A stretch of 23,783 nucleotides of DNA from Croceimicrobium sp965658275. Lineage in GTDB: Bacteria; Bacteroidota; Bacteroidia; Flavobacteriales; Schleiferiaceae. Below the pieces are notes generated by a model. It was not told the DNA's origin, searched no databases, and worked only from the letters and a program-made list of their open reading frames with translations. Both the position numbers and the translations under genes were made by a program. Below, one piece after another: positions 17,801 to 23,783 of the stretch. Within the stretch, counting starts at the first letter, position 1, and every line of letters begins with the position of its first letter. Where the stretch lies: the NCBI GenBank assembly GCA_965658275.1, contig CBFHRN010000033.1:1-23783 (forward strand). The letters are read 5' to 3'.

Positions 17801-19671
17801 CTTCTACGGTACAGTATGGTGCTCCAGGCTTTGCTTTGGGTACAGGAACAAATGTTGCAGCCACGGCTGGCGGATTCACAGTTACAGGTTTAGCAGGTAC
17901 TACTTGCTATGACTTCTACGTACAAGACAGCTGTTCTGCTGCTACTAATTGGATTGGACCAGTAACGGCATGTACTATTGCTACATGTTCTGTAAGTACT
18001 ACTCCAAGTAGCACTACTAATGACACTACTGATTGTGATGGAGGTTCTACTACTTTAAGTGCAACTTCTAGTACTAGCAACGACCTAGTTTGGTTAAATA
18101 ACGGACAGGCTGTTAATACTGGTGCAGTTTATGTAACCGATTCGGTTGCCTTTACCACACCATTTGACGTGGCTGAGTTTGTTACCACCAACTCTGTTTC
18201 TATTGGTCCTTTGACCAATATTGCAACTTCAGGTTATGGTAACTTCAGCAATGGTCAGTGGATTACTGTAAATGACACGGTTCATATCGATAGCATGACG
18301 GTAAATCATACCAATGACGTAACCGCTCAGGTTATTATTTGGGATGCTTCTATCACGAATGTGATTCAATTAGGAGACACCTTTACTACTGCCGCTGGTG
18401 TAACTGGCGACGCTCGAGTTACCGTTAATATGGTATTAACTCCTGGTGTTTATTTTATGAACTTGAACTTTATCAGTGGTGCTGGTGCTTTATTCCGTGC
18501 AACGGGAGGGGCTGCCTATCCTTATACTGTAGCTGGTTTAATGAGTATTGACTCTACTAACTTTGCTGATCAAAGTCGTATTTACTACACCTTCGATATG
18601 AGTATTTCCAAAGCTTGTATCGGTCCAGCAACTCAAGCTTTTGCTGTAGTTCCTGGAGCAAATGCAGGTATGACGGATACGGTTACGGTATGTTCTACGA
18701 ACAGTGCGGTGAATTTAGCTTCTTTCTTAGGCGTTTACGACACAGGTGGTACCTGGGTTGACGTGGATGGAACTAGCGCTTTAACCGACAGTATCTTTGA
18801 TGCAACGGCTGTTACTGCTGGTGCAGCCTACAACTTCAGCTATATCGTAGCCGGCGTTAGCGGATGTCCTGGTGATACAGCGCACTTAAATGTGAATGTT
18901 GAAGCAGCTCCTGATGCAGGTATCGACACAACCGCTCTTGCTTGTCAAGGCAGTGGTATCTTAATTCTACGTAATTACATCACCGGTAATAAGTTCGGTG
19001 GTACTTGGGTAGATCTTGATGGTTCTGGAGCACTAGGTGCGACAGGTTCATTCAACACTAACAATGCAACGGCAGGTGTTTACCGTGCTGCTTATATCTT
19101 AAGCGGAACTGTATGTGACCCTGACACCGCGATTGTTACTGTAGACTTAGATGATCCTGTAAGCGCTGGTGTTGCAGTTAGCGATACAGCTTGTGATGAC
19201 GAAACTATGGTCGACCTAAACACCTACCTAGACGCAAGTGCTAGTGCTGGTGGTACTTGGACAGATCTAAGCGGAACCGGAGCTCTAAGTGGTAACATCT
19301 TTGATGCAACTGCGGTGGCTAGCGGAGCCTCTTACGACTTCCAGTACAAGGTTACTTCTAACTGTGGTGATGACTCAATTGTAGTTAGTTTATTAGTGGA
19401 TGATTGTGGTGTAGGTCTTAACGAGCTTAGCACTGGTTTCATCAGCATCTATCCTAACCCAACTAAAGGAATCATCAATATTGATGACGACCAAGTAGAA
19501 GGAAACATTCAAGTTGAATTGTATTCGGCTAGTGGAGCACTGGTAATGAGCCAGATTTACACTGAGCATGAAGAAATCCGTTTGGATATCACCGACTACG
19601 CGGTGGGAATTTACACTGTGAAAGTAAGCTCAAGCAAAGGTCTTGATGTGAAACGCATCATGAAGAACTAA
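11899..19671 (+). CDS. Giant modular T9SS-secreted surface protein (beta-helix, FnIII, MAM-like)
   Basis: About 2590 aa. I place the start at the ATG at 11899, which begins a signal peptide (MRNFIQLLLLIAFGTLSAQ); the TTG at 11872, in frame, falls in a promoter-like AACCTTTG. In order: a CBM48-like beta sandwich with VNGSFNGWCG and DPDMDGVWE (to ~12290); a jelly-roll carbohydrate-binding-like domain (~12301-12790); a right-handed parallel beta-helix of pectate-lyase type (~12814-14150); five fibronectin-III domains alternating with four MAM/jelly-roll-like domains (14152-17985), one linker carrying SDSFGDGWNGG (~16081-16401); a further beta domain (~18000-18640); three Ig-like repeats (18661-19407); and a T9SS type A sorting domain (SIYPNPTKG to KRIMKN, ~19411-19671). 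It should cross the outer membrane by type IX secretion and be anchored or released, probably for adhesion or polysaccharide binding. No lyase active site was identified. Confidence 0.9.
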   Translation: MRNFIQLLLLIAFGTLSAQVDTVTFKVDMNDYTGSFTTVNVNGSFNGWCGACNAMADPDMDGVWEVKLPISSDTIEYKFTLDGWTAQENFNPGDPCTVTNFGFTNRSLIFTGDTVLGVVCYNSCSACTGVTLSQVDLPITWDDTTVAYTTGSFGGVVESIVTDPTDATNTVLKQDKPTGAQTWGGTTISTGGLATAIPFTTGGANTISVRFWSPDAGAVVLLKVEDKSNAAIFVETTDTTTVANGWQVLTFDFNNPRPNAQAINTANTYDLISIFPNFGVDGATAGAKTYYVDQVVYGTISVSTGMSGVYTINSTLPASATNYTSFSAAAADLTSLGVVGACTFNVAAGSYTDTVYLPAITGTSMTNTITFDGGDSATTTLSYNSAAVNQKAVILMDGADYVSFKNLTIAHSGTTDSWGIRMQNDNDNFSVDACRFEMASVASTSADVTAIGSSGSATSSFTETEAGDNISITNSAFIDGQYGVHFEVLAYGDTNCVIDGNIFLRNYYRNYMSDNAFDVTFSNNTISGMAYSFGYAVAFYDIVDFDITGNNINCPDWGIYVSDGNFDGTPLATSTIANNMIISANDEAIYCDDFESTNVYYNSFVVSGSTSTSAYGGYFNDCKTVEIKNNVFYSESSYAVYFSDNTTLTGTSSDPIVLDNNAYHTVSGANLAYDAGIQADLASWQTARVGNNAASVSGDPIFNGASTDLHVSGPLLNGAATPIASITTDIDGDARDATTPDIGADEYTPASCLPASALAASMTYADSARVVWFDNNTSGGTTFTLEYGALGFTPGTGTTVTAITDTFYTITGLTGSTDYDFYITADCGAGGTASQVGPGTFRTACAVYTAPYLESFTGIALGHQAEYSNCWTNPSSLTPRWEAEDATGANENSSTTGPFYDATTPTTSGGYYMYLETSSGSTGASSELVSPAIDHSSLTTPELAFYYHMYGATINKLLIYAEDLNGNRTVLDSIVGQQMTAGSDPFARYAIDLSGLSGSVYKYIFEGYRGSSFTGDISIDEVSVDNAPACSMPLNLSTFNATASSIDVRWDDNGASNGYHVIYGTAGFDPSTGGTTMASANDTITISGLMSATAYDFYVYADCGSGSLSDTAGPSAANTACPASFAAPYSTDFENISLGTNASYENCWTTNPGSSAPRWDAEDAAGFNENSSGTGPLVDNTVGVGGTYFFLETSGATAGDTNVLYSPSIDISTLTAPMVRYYYHMHGAAMGTLRLIAEDASGNRTVIDSLVGQQQAAQADAWVERLVLPTLASGTYRFLFEGVAGTSFTSDMSIDDFAVVEAPSCFPSSGLSVVSSDDVSATVTWTAGTGTSWDIEYGPAGFTPGTGTVVNTTSNPYTITGLTAATAYDFYVTDSCGSGGVAQTAGPASFTTSACPTSDQCVFRADLSDSFGDGWNGGAISVYQAGVLVGKLGTGFTSGSSFTDSITLCDGLPTVVTLDPAGSWPSEIGLVLLNPKGDTAGVHIASGSVGTGDTLFSFNASCTRCLPFTAPFYESFETSSPSVDCWSNVYIADTRDWTIGTGSSGGAITSAYAGSQNAVFVSASGGPDTTLFVSPRIDLSAMISPQLSFWYAQEEWFGDQNITNVYYRASETDPWTFLFGDNQNRNSWTQAIVSLPNGSSTYQIAIMGINNWGRANVVDSLAITDAANICGKPDSVQASNVTATSADISWVSGTNQSSSWIEYGPAGFAPGTGTVVNPATSATTLSGLMPGTLYEACVYDICSTLGDTSDAECVSFATLCAPITNYPYMEDFDNGVIPPCYSETSTATGYTWRVDNGGTPSSATGPAVDHTTGTATGYYMYVEASSPAAQGDSAFLWTAEFDLTSLTNPEVVYYYHMYGSDIVNLDLQAFDRTTSAWVSINNIVGQQQTSNAAAWGEARVSLATYGTDTALQLRLLSVRGASFNGDAAVDDIMVRETPPCVDPANLAVVTATSSSVTLSWDSDTNIVASTVQYGAPGFALGTGTNVAATAGGFTVTGLAGTTCYDFYVQDSCSAATNWIGPVTACTIATCSVSTTPSSTTNDTTDCDGGSTTLSATSSTSNDLVWLNNGQAVNTGAVYVTDSVAFTTPFDVAEFVTTNSVSIGPLTNIATSGYGNFSNGQWITVNDTVHIDSMTVNHTNDVTAQVIIWDASITNVIQLGDTFTTAAGVTGDARVTVNMVLTPGVYFMNLNFISGAGALFRATGGAAYPYTVAGLMSIDSTNFADQSRIYYTFDMSISKACIGPATQAFAVVPGANAGMTDTVTVCSTNSAVNLASFLGVYDTGGTWVDVDGTSALTDSIFDATAVTAGAAYNFSYIVAGVSGCPGDTAHLNVNVEAAPDAGIDTTALACQGSGILILRNYITGNKFGGTWVDLDGSGALGATGSFNTNNATAGVYRAAYILSGTVCDPDTAIVTVDLDDPVSAGVAVSDTACDDETMVDLNTYLDASASAGGTWTDLSGTGALSGNIFDATAVASGASYDFQYKVTSNCGDDSIVVSLLVDDCGVGLNELSTGFISIYPNPTKGIINIDDDQVEGNIQVELYSASGALVMSQIYTEHEEIRLDITDYAVGIYTVKVSSSKGLDVKRIMKN
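14152..17985 (+). repeat. Five FnIII modules alternating with MAM-like modules inside the giant gene
   Basis: FnIII modules lie at about 14152-14430, 14986-15258, 15811-16080, 16906-17175 and 17716-17985. Each contains a version of YGPAGFTPGTGT followed by Y-DFYV-DSCG. MAM-like modules lie at about 14431-14985, 15259-15810, 16411-16905 and 17176-17715; three of these share YYYHMYG, VGQQ and a closing ID(D/E) strand. The DNA copies have diverged well below protein similarity, so the duplications are old and selected, not recent slippage. Confidence 0.8.
18661..19407 (+). repeat. Three tandem ~82-aa Ig-like repeats
   Basis: Units at about 18661-18906, 18907-19155 and 19156-19407 share an opening AG...D-T---C, a central GGTWVDLDGSGAL-type motif (GGTWVDVDGTSAL, GGTWVDLDGSGAL, GGTWTDLSGTGAL) and a closing ---VSLLVD-type strand. 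They resemble the stalk-like Ig/gliding-adhesin-type repeats that often precede T9SS sorting domains. Confidence 0.75.
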
Positions 19672-19692
19672 GCTTAGCTCTTAGATAATAAG

Positions 19693-19727
19693 AACCCCGG
19701 CCTCTGAGGAGTGTCGGGGTTTTTTTA
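19693..19727 (+). terminator. Intrinsic terminator of the giant T9SS gene
   Basis: A perfect 7-bp stem, AACCCCG and CGGGGTT, is followed by a continuous T run (TTTTTTT). It begins 22 bp after the stop codon. Confidence 0.88.
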
Positions 19728-19745
19728 TGACTTTCAGGATCAGTA

Positions 19746-19775
19746 TTTGAATCCCGTTTCCAGACCTTATATTTG
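19746..19775 (+). promoter_or_regulatory. Bacteroidota-type promoter of the prolyl oligopeptidase gene
   Basis: TTTG at 19746-19749, an 18-bp spacer and a perfect TAnnTTTG (TATATTTG) at 19768-19775 lie 36 bp before the ATG and just after the upstream terminator. The spacing matches the promoter at 6754-6782. Confidence 0.65.
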
Positions 19776-19811
19776 TGAACCGATCTAGCCCAGCTATTTA
19801 ATCCTAACATT

Positions 19812-21998
19812 ATGAGAAAAGTATCATTGCTAAGTGGAGCTGCAGCTGCAAGTCTACTCATAGCTTGTAATCAAGAAAACATTAAAGAGGAGCAAGGCAT
19901 GAGCCTAGACTATCCTGAAACAAGAAAAGACAGCACCGTAGTGGATAATTATTTCGGTACGGATGTAGCAGACCCTTACCGTTGGTTGGAAGATGACCGA
20001 TCCGAAGAAACAGAAGCATGGGTGACCGCTCAAAATGAAGTAACCTTTGGGTACTTAGAGCAAATCCCTTACCGCGAGTCAATTAAAAACAAGCTTACCG
20101 AATTATGGAACTATGAAAAAGTAGGCGCCCCTTTCGAAAGAGGGGACTATACCTACTTCTCTAAGAACGACGGGCTTCAGAAGCAGTCCGTTTTATACCG
20201 CTTTAAAACGGAAGGTGGCTCCATGGAGAACGCTGAGGTGTTTCTCGACCCCAATAAATTTTCGGAAGATGGAACCACTTCTTTGGGTGGGTTAACCTTT
20301 AGCTCAGATGGAAGTTTATGTGCCTACCAAATTTCGGAAGGTGGATCGGATTGGCGTAAGGTGATTATAATGGATGCGGTATCCTTAGAACGTATGGGTG
20401 ATACCTTAATCGACGTTAAGTTTTCCGGCTTAAGCTGGAAAGGTAATGAGGGTTTCTATTACAGCTCCTATGATAAACCGGAAGGAGGCTCTCAATTAAC
20501 GGCGATGACGGATATGCATAAATTGTATTTCCACAAATTAGGTACCGCCCAGTCTGATGATCAGTTGATCTTCGGCGGACCTGAAATGAAACGCCGTTAT
20601 GTGGGAGGTTATGTAACTGAGGATGATCAATACCTGGTTATTTCAGCGGCGGAGTCCACCACTGGAAATGAACTTTATATCCAGAACTTAATGGAGGAAG
20701 GAGCCGCAATTCTTCCCATCGTAACGGGATACGATAGCGATCAAAGCATTATCCACACCGACGGGTCTACCCTATTCCTAAAAACCAATCGCGATGCCCC
20801 TAATGGCCGCGTAGTTAAAACAAGTTTCGATAAGCTAGCGCCCGAGAACTGGGTAGACGTTATCCCTGAAACAGAGAACGTATTAAGTATTGGTACTGCT
20901 GGAGGCAAGTTTTTTGCCACCTATATGATTGATGTAATCGAGAAGGTATTCCAATATACACCGGAAGGTGAATTAGAACGCGAAATTGAGTTACCTGGTT
21001 TAGGCTCTGTGGGCGGCTTTGGTGGAAAATGGGATGATGATCACATCTATTACAGTTTCACTTCGTATGTATATCCAGGCACTACCTTTAAATACGACAT
21101 CGCTTCGGGTGAGTCTACCTTGTACCGTAAGTCTGCGGTAAACTTTGATCCCGAATTATATGAGTCGAAACAAGTGTTCTACACTTCCAAGGATGGAACT
21201 AAAGTGCCAATGATGCTTACGTACAAGAAAGGTATCAAACTCGATGGATCAAACCCGACCCTATTATATGGATATGGAGGCTTCAACATCAGCCTTACCC
21301 CAGGATTTAGCACGAGTAATATTGTTTTCTTGCAACAAGGAGGAATTTATGCCGTTGCCAACCTTAGAGGGGGCGGCGAATATGGTGAGGAATGGCATAT
21401 GGCTGGCACCAAAATGACCAAGCAGAATGTATTTGATGATTTCATTGCGGCTGCCGAGTACCTCATTACAGAAAAGTATACTAGCTCCGAGAAGTTAGCA
21501 ATCCACGGAGGTTCAAATGGTGGACTTCTAGTTGGTGCTACTATGACTCAGCGCCCAGACCTTATGGCGGTAGCTTTACCTGCGGTAGGTGTTTTAGACA
21601 TGCTACGTTACCATAAATTTACCGCTGGCGCGGGATGGCATACCGATTATGGAACGGCCGACGATAGCAAGGAAATGTTTGACTATTTATTAGGCTACTC
21701 TCCAGTACACAATGTCAAGAAAGGCACTTCGTATCCCGCCACCATGGTTACTACCGGAGATCATGATGATCGAGTTGTGCCAGCACATAGCTTTAAGTTT
21801 GCAGCAGCACTACAGGCTGGTCATGAAGGAAACAACCCTGTGTTGATTCGTATTGCTACAAATGCGGGGCACGGTGCGGGTAAGTCTACCGAACAAATCA
21901 TTGAAGAGCAAGCGGACAAGTGGAGCTTTATCATGTACAATATGGGCTACGAGCAATTACCCAGCCCTTATGATAACACGGCTTTGGAAGACGAATAA
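19812..21998 (+). CDS. Prolyl oligopeptidase (S9A family), predicted lipoprotein
   Basis: A 728-aa serine peptidase that cleaves short peptides after proline. A lipoprotein signal peptide with lipobox LLIAC places the lipidated cysteine at C19, so the enzyme is envelope-bound, probably periplasmic. An N-terminal segment (DPYRWLEDDRSEETEAWV, ~55-72) is typical of the family. A beta-propeller covers ~75-430 and the alpha/beta-hydrolase domain the rest. The catalytic triad is S568 (GGSNGGLL), D652 (GDHDDRVVP) and H687 (NAGHGAGK), with R654 matching the substrate-binding arginine. The region NLRGGGEYGEEWH is also diagnostic. The gene has its own promoter and terminator and appears monocistronic. 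A link with phenylacetate or the giant surface protein is not evident; it may serve peptide nutrition. Confidence 0.95.
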   Translation: MRKVSLLSGAAAASLLIACNQENIKEEQGMSLDYPETRKDSTVVDNYFGTDVADPYRWLEDDRSEETEAWVTAQNEVTFGYLEQIPYRESIKNKLTELWNYEKVGAPFERGDYTYFSKNDGLQKQSVLYRFKTEGGSMENAEVFLDPNKFSEDGTTSLGGLTFSSDGSLCAYQISEGGSDWRKVIIMDAVSLERMGDTLIDVKFSGLSWKGNEGFYYSSYDKPEGGSQLTAMTDMHKLYFHKLGTAQSDDQLIFGGPEMKRRYVGGYVTEDDQYLVISAAESTTGNELYIQNLMEEGAAILPIVTGYDSDQSIIHTDGSTLFLKTNRDAPNGRVVKTSFDKLAPENWVDVIPETENVLSIGTAGGKFFATYMIDVIEKVFQYTPEGELEREIELPGLGSVGGFGGKWDDDHIYYSFTSYVYPGTTFKYDIASGESTLYRKSAVNFDPELYESKQVFYTSKDGTKVPMMLTYKKGIKLDGSNPTLLYGYGGFNISLTPGFSTSNIVFLQQGGIYAVANLRGGGEYGEEWHMAGTKMTKQNVFDDFIAAAEYLITEKYTSSEKLAIHGGSNGGLLVGATMTQRPDLMAVALPAVGVLDMLRYHKFTAGAGWHTDYGTADDSKEMFDYLLGYSPVHNVKKGTSYPATMVTTGDHDDRVVPAHSFKFAAALQAGHEGNNPVLIRIATNAGHGAGKSTEQIIEEQADKWSFIMYNMGYEQLPSPYDNTALEDE

Positions 21999-22017
21999 TA
22001 CGGTTCTTTAAAATAGG

Positions 22018-22052
22018 AAAGCCTCACTCTTAATCACGGAGTGGGGCTTTTT
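22018..22052 (+). terminator. Intrinsic terminator of the prolyl oligopeptidase gene
   Basis: A 12-bp stem, AAAGCCTCACTC and GAGTGGGGCTTT with one T-G wobble and a 9-nt loop, is followed by T residues. It starts 20 bp after the stop codon. Confidence 0.85.
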
Positions 22053-22067
22053 ACATTTAGCTTCCTT

Positions 22068-22075
22068 TACATTTG
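22068..22075 (+). promoter_or_regulatory. Candidate -7 element of the KasIII gene
   Basis: TACATTTG is a perfect TAnnTTTG. No convincing TTG lies 17-23 bp upstream, only CTTT. Transcription from here would start about 10-15 bp before the palindrome at 22093, so a protein bound there could block it. Confidence 0.45.
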
Positions 22076-22092
22076 AATAATAATTAGTTTTA

Positions 22093-22115
22093 CTTTGTGT
22101 TAAATTTACACTAAG
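22093..22115. promoter_or_regulatory. Palindromic operator (copy 2) before the KasIII gene
   Basis: Arms CTTTGTGT and ACACTAAG with spacer TAAATTT match the site at 7688-7710 at 20 of 23 positions, including the whole right arm and seven of eight bases of the left. It ends 2 bp before the ATG at 22118. Both copies keep the same orientation relative to the downstream gene. The shared unusual sequence indicates one binding protein, most likely the Nudix regulator encoded at 7718. Confidence 0.75.
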
Positions 22116-22117
22116 CC

Positions 22118-23185
22118 ATGAATCTAGAGATTACCGGAACAGGTTCTTGCATTCCGGAGGTGCGGGTACCAAATGAAGACTTCATTAATAATCGCTTTTT
22201 CACACGCGAAGGAGCGCTTATTGATCAACCAGGTGAAGAAACGATTCGCAAGTTTGAAGAGATTACAGGCATTCGAGAACGGCGTTACGCGAAGGAAGAT
22301 CAGCAAACCTCTGACCTGGCAACTATTGCTGGGGAAAGAGCTATAGTGGATGCTGGGATCAATCGTGAAGAATTAGATGGTATTATCGTCGCGCACAATT
22401 TTGGCAATATCCCACATGGTAAAATACAATCAGATATTCTTCCCAGCTTGGCTACTCGAGTTAAGCATGACCTAAAAATTAAAAACCCAAACTGTATTGC
22501 TTTCGATATTCTTTACGGTTGCCCGGGATGGGTTCAAGCTATGATTTTAGCTTATAACTACATTTTAGCAGGCCAAGGAAAGCACTATTTGGTTATTGGG
22601 GCCGAAACCTTATCCCGAAAGGTTGACAAGCACGATCGAGATTCGATGATCTTTTCCGATGGTGCCGGGGCTGCTGTTGTTGAGGCGATCGACCAAGACA
22701 TGAAGAAAGGTATTTTAAGCACAGCCTCACAAACTTTCACCGAGGATGAGGCCTATTTCTTGGATTACGGCGAGAGCTATAACCCCGAGATTGGACATGA
22801 TACCCGTTACATTAAGATGCAAGGGAGTAAAATCTATCAGTTTGCACTAACTCATGTTCCCGCGGCCATGAAAATTTGTTTAGACCGCTCGGGGGTTTCC
22901 ATCAATCAGGTGAAAAAGGTATTGATTCATCAAGCCAATGAGAAGATGGATGAAGCCATTATTAAGCGATTCTTTAGACTCTATAAAACCCCAGCCCCAG
23001 AGGGAATCATGCCGATGAGTATCCACCTTTTGGGAAATAGCTCGGTAGCTACGGTTCCGACTCTTTTGGATCTATTGCGAAAAGGGGAGCTGGAGGGGCA
23101 TGATGACTTGAAGGAGGGAGATATAATTATGCTAGCCTCCGTAGGGGCGGGAATGAGTATTAACGCAATTACTTATCGAGTTTAA
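22118..23185 (+). CDS. 3-oxoacyl-ACP synthase III family protein (KasIII-like)
   Basis: A 355-aa thiolase-fold condensing enzyme. The catalytic triad is intact: C135 (YGCPGW), H271 (IHQANEKM) and N307 (GNSSVATVP). Enzymes of this family condense an acyl-CoA starter with malonyl-ACP or otherwise transfer acyl groups from CoA. The segments EITGIRERRYA and IVAHNFGN are typical of a Bacteroidota subgroup somewhat longer than housekeeping FabH (~330 aa), so a special starter unit is possible. No acpP, fabD or fabF gene is adjacent, which argues against it being the main FabH. Its promoter region holds the same palindrome as the Nudix regulator gene. Its stop overlaps that of the convergent sulfotransferase gene. 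Confidence 0.88.
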   Translation: MNLEITGTGSCIPEVRVPNEDFINNRFFTREGALIDQPGEETIRKFEEITGIRERRYAKEDQQTSDLATIAGERAIVDAGINREELDGIIVAHNFGNIPHGKIQSDILPSLATRVKHDLKIKNPNCIAFDILYGCPGWVQAMILAYNYILAGQGKHYLVIGAETLSRKVDKHDRDSMIFSDGAGAAVVEAIDQDMKKGILSTASQTFTEDEAYFLDYGESYNPEIGHDTRYIKMQGSKIYQFALTHVPAAMKICLDRSGVSINQVKKVLIHQANEKMDEAIIKRFFRLYKTPAPEGIMPMSIHLLGNSSVATVPTLLDLLRKGELEGHDDLKEGDIIMLASVGAGMSINAITYRV

Positions 23186-23783
23186 GAACGGGCTTTTAGT
23201 TTTTCATAAAGGACTTGTGCCTGTTCGATGAGCCTAGGATCCGCTTCTAGCTCTAACTTTCGTTGATTGGAGAAACTAGCTATTTCCTTTGTAGACGGCT
23301 CCACTTGTATTTGTTTGTAAATGCGGTTTAAGCAGTCAAGAGGCTTAGAGCAAAAGTCTTCATAAGCAACAAATAGGGTATTATGATCCTCAATAGCAAG
23401 TGCATTCTCATAATATCCGATCCAAACCCTGAGCCAATAATCGAGCTTTTGCGGGTCTCCGTCGGGAAGCAATTGTCCCGCGAAGTTGAAGGGCTTATGT
23501 CCAAGTCCAAACTCATGGTGCCCAAGCCAGTTCATGTAGTCCAATACAAAAGCATCCTCCTTTTGTAATTCACAATATTGTTGATGTTTTTCCAGAAGAG
23601 AGGCGGCATGAAGGAGAGGTTCTCTAAAGAGCAAGACTAAAACAAAGTCCTTATTCTTCGAACGTAGACTTTTGTAGCGTAGAAGGAAGTTATTGTTTTT
23701 GGCCAAATAGATATCAGTAGGCTTCTGCCGAACTACGGTTTGGTAGCGAAGATAATCAGCGGCTTCATCAGCCGAAAGGGCAT
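23182..23783 (-). CDS. Sulfotransferase family protein, 5' end beyond window
   Basis: About 199 C-terminal residues are visible; the frame stays open to the window edge, so the true start lies outside and the TTG at 23706 is internal. The segment DFVLVLLFREPLLHAASLLE (with RYKSLRSKNK before it) resembles the 3'-phosphate-binding strand and helix of PAPS-dependent sulfotransferases, and LFVAYEDFCSKPLDCLNRIY resembles the later Y-E-D--S-P motif. The N-terminal PAPS P-loop is not visible. The substrate is unknown. The gene converges on the KasIII gene and the two stop codons overlap, with no terminator between them. Confidence 0.75.
   Translation of the reverse strand, partial: ALSADEAADYLRYQTVVRQKPTDIYLAKNNNFLLRYKSLRSKNKDFVLVLLFREPLLHAASLLEKHQQYCELQKEDAFVLDYMNWLGHHEFGLGHKPFNFAGQLLPDGDPQKLDYWLRVWIGYYENALAIEDHNTLFVAYEDFCSKPLDCLNRIYKQIQVEPSTKEIASFSNQRKLELEADPRLIEQAQVLYEKLKARS

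Noticed and set aside
14152..17985. Recent tandem duplication or assembly artefact in the giant gene
   Set aside because: The repeat units differ widely at DNA level and in codon choice while keeping protein motifs, as expected for old modules.
1..23783. CRISPR arrays, tRNA or rRNA genes, insertion sequences, integrase or defence genes
   Set aside because: I saw no direct-repeat array, no cloverleaf or rRNA sequence and no transposase or integrase motif on either strand.

Overview
The window reads as a chromosomal segment of a Bacteroidota bacterium, probably a marine member of the Flavobacteriales. The evidence is a very large secreted protein with a C-terminal type IX secretion sorting domain (motif SIYPNPTKG), a DUF5687-like ABC permease, Bacteroidota-type promoters (TTG or TTTG, 18 bp, TAnnTTTG) and a general lack of Shine-Dalgarno sequences. 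No RNA gene, CRISPR array, insertion sequence or integrase was seen.

Positions 1-11622 are mostly an aerobic phenylacetate degradation cluster (ring-1,2-epoxidation route). It holds the end of paaC, then paaD, paaG, paaH, paaI, paaJ and paaY. PaaC and PaaD serve the epoxidase (structural subunit and maturation), PaaG isomerises the epoxide to oxepin-CoA, PaaH and PaaJ carry out the last beta-oxidation-like steps to acetyl-CoA and succinyl-CoA, and PaaI and PaaY are thioesterases that rescue CoA from stalled intermediates. Non-canonical genes are interleaved: an opposite-strand outer-membrane-like protein between paaC and paaD, an ABC permease/ATPase pair, a lone 2Fe-2S ferredoxin, an unknown 160-aa protein coupled to paaI, an NrtR-like Nudix regulator, and a secreted 432-aa protein overlapping paaY. 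paaA, paaB, paaE, paaZ, paaF and paaK are not in the window.

Positions 11623-19727 hold an intergenic region and one 7.8-kb gene for a modular surface or secreted protein of about 2590 aa. Its parts are a signal peptide, a carbohydrate-binding-like N-terminus, a parallel beta-helix, five fibronectin-III modules alternating with MAM-like modules, three Ig-like repeats and the type IX sorting domain. After it come a prolyl oligopeptidase lipoprotein, a ketoacyl-ACP synthase III (KasIII)-like enzyme, and the end of a convergent sulfotransferase gene running off the window.

The most interesting signal is regulatory. A 23-bp palindrome (arms CTTAGTGT and ACACTAAG, 7-bp spacer) lies just before the Nudix regulator gene. 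A near-identical copy (20 of 23 positions) lies 2 bp before the start codon of the KasIII gene, 14.4 kb away. This suggests an autoregulated NrtR-type regulon connecting the phenylacetate cluster with a CoA-thioester-using condensing enzyme. Sites and proteins are visible in the sequence; the regulatory link is inference.
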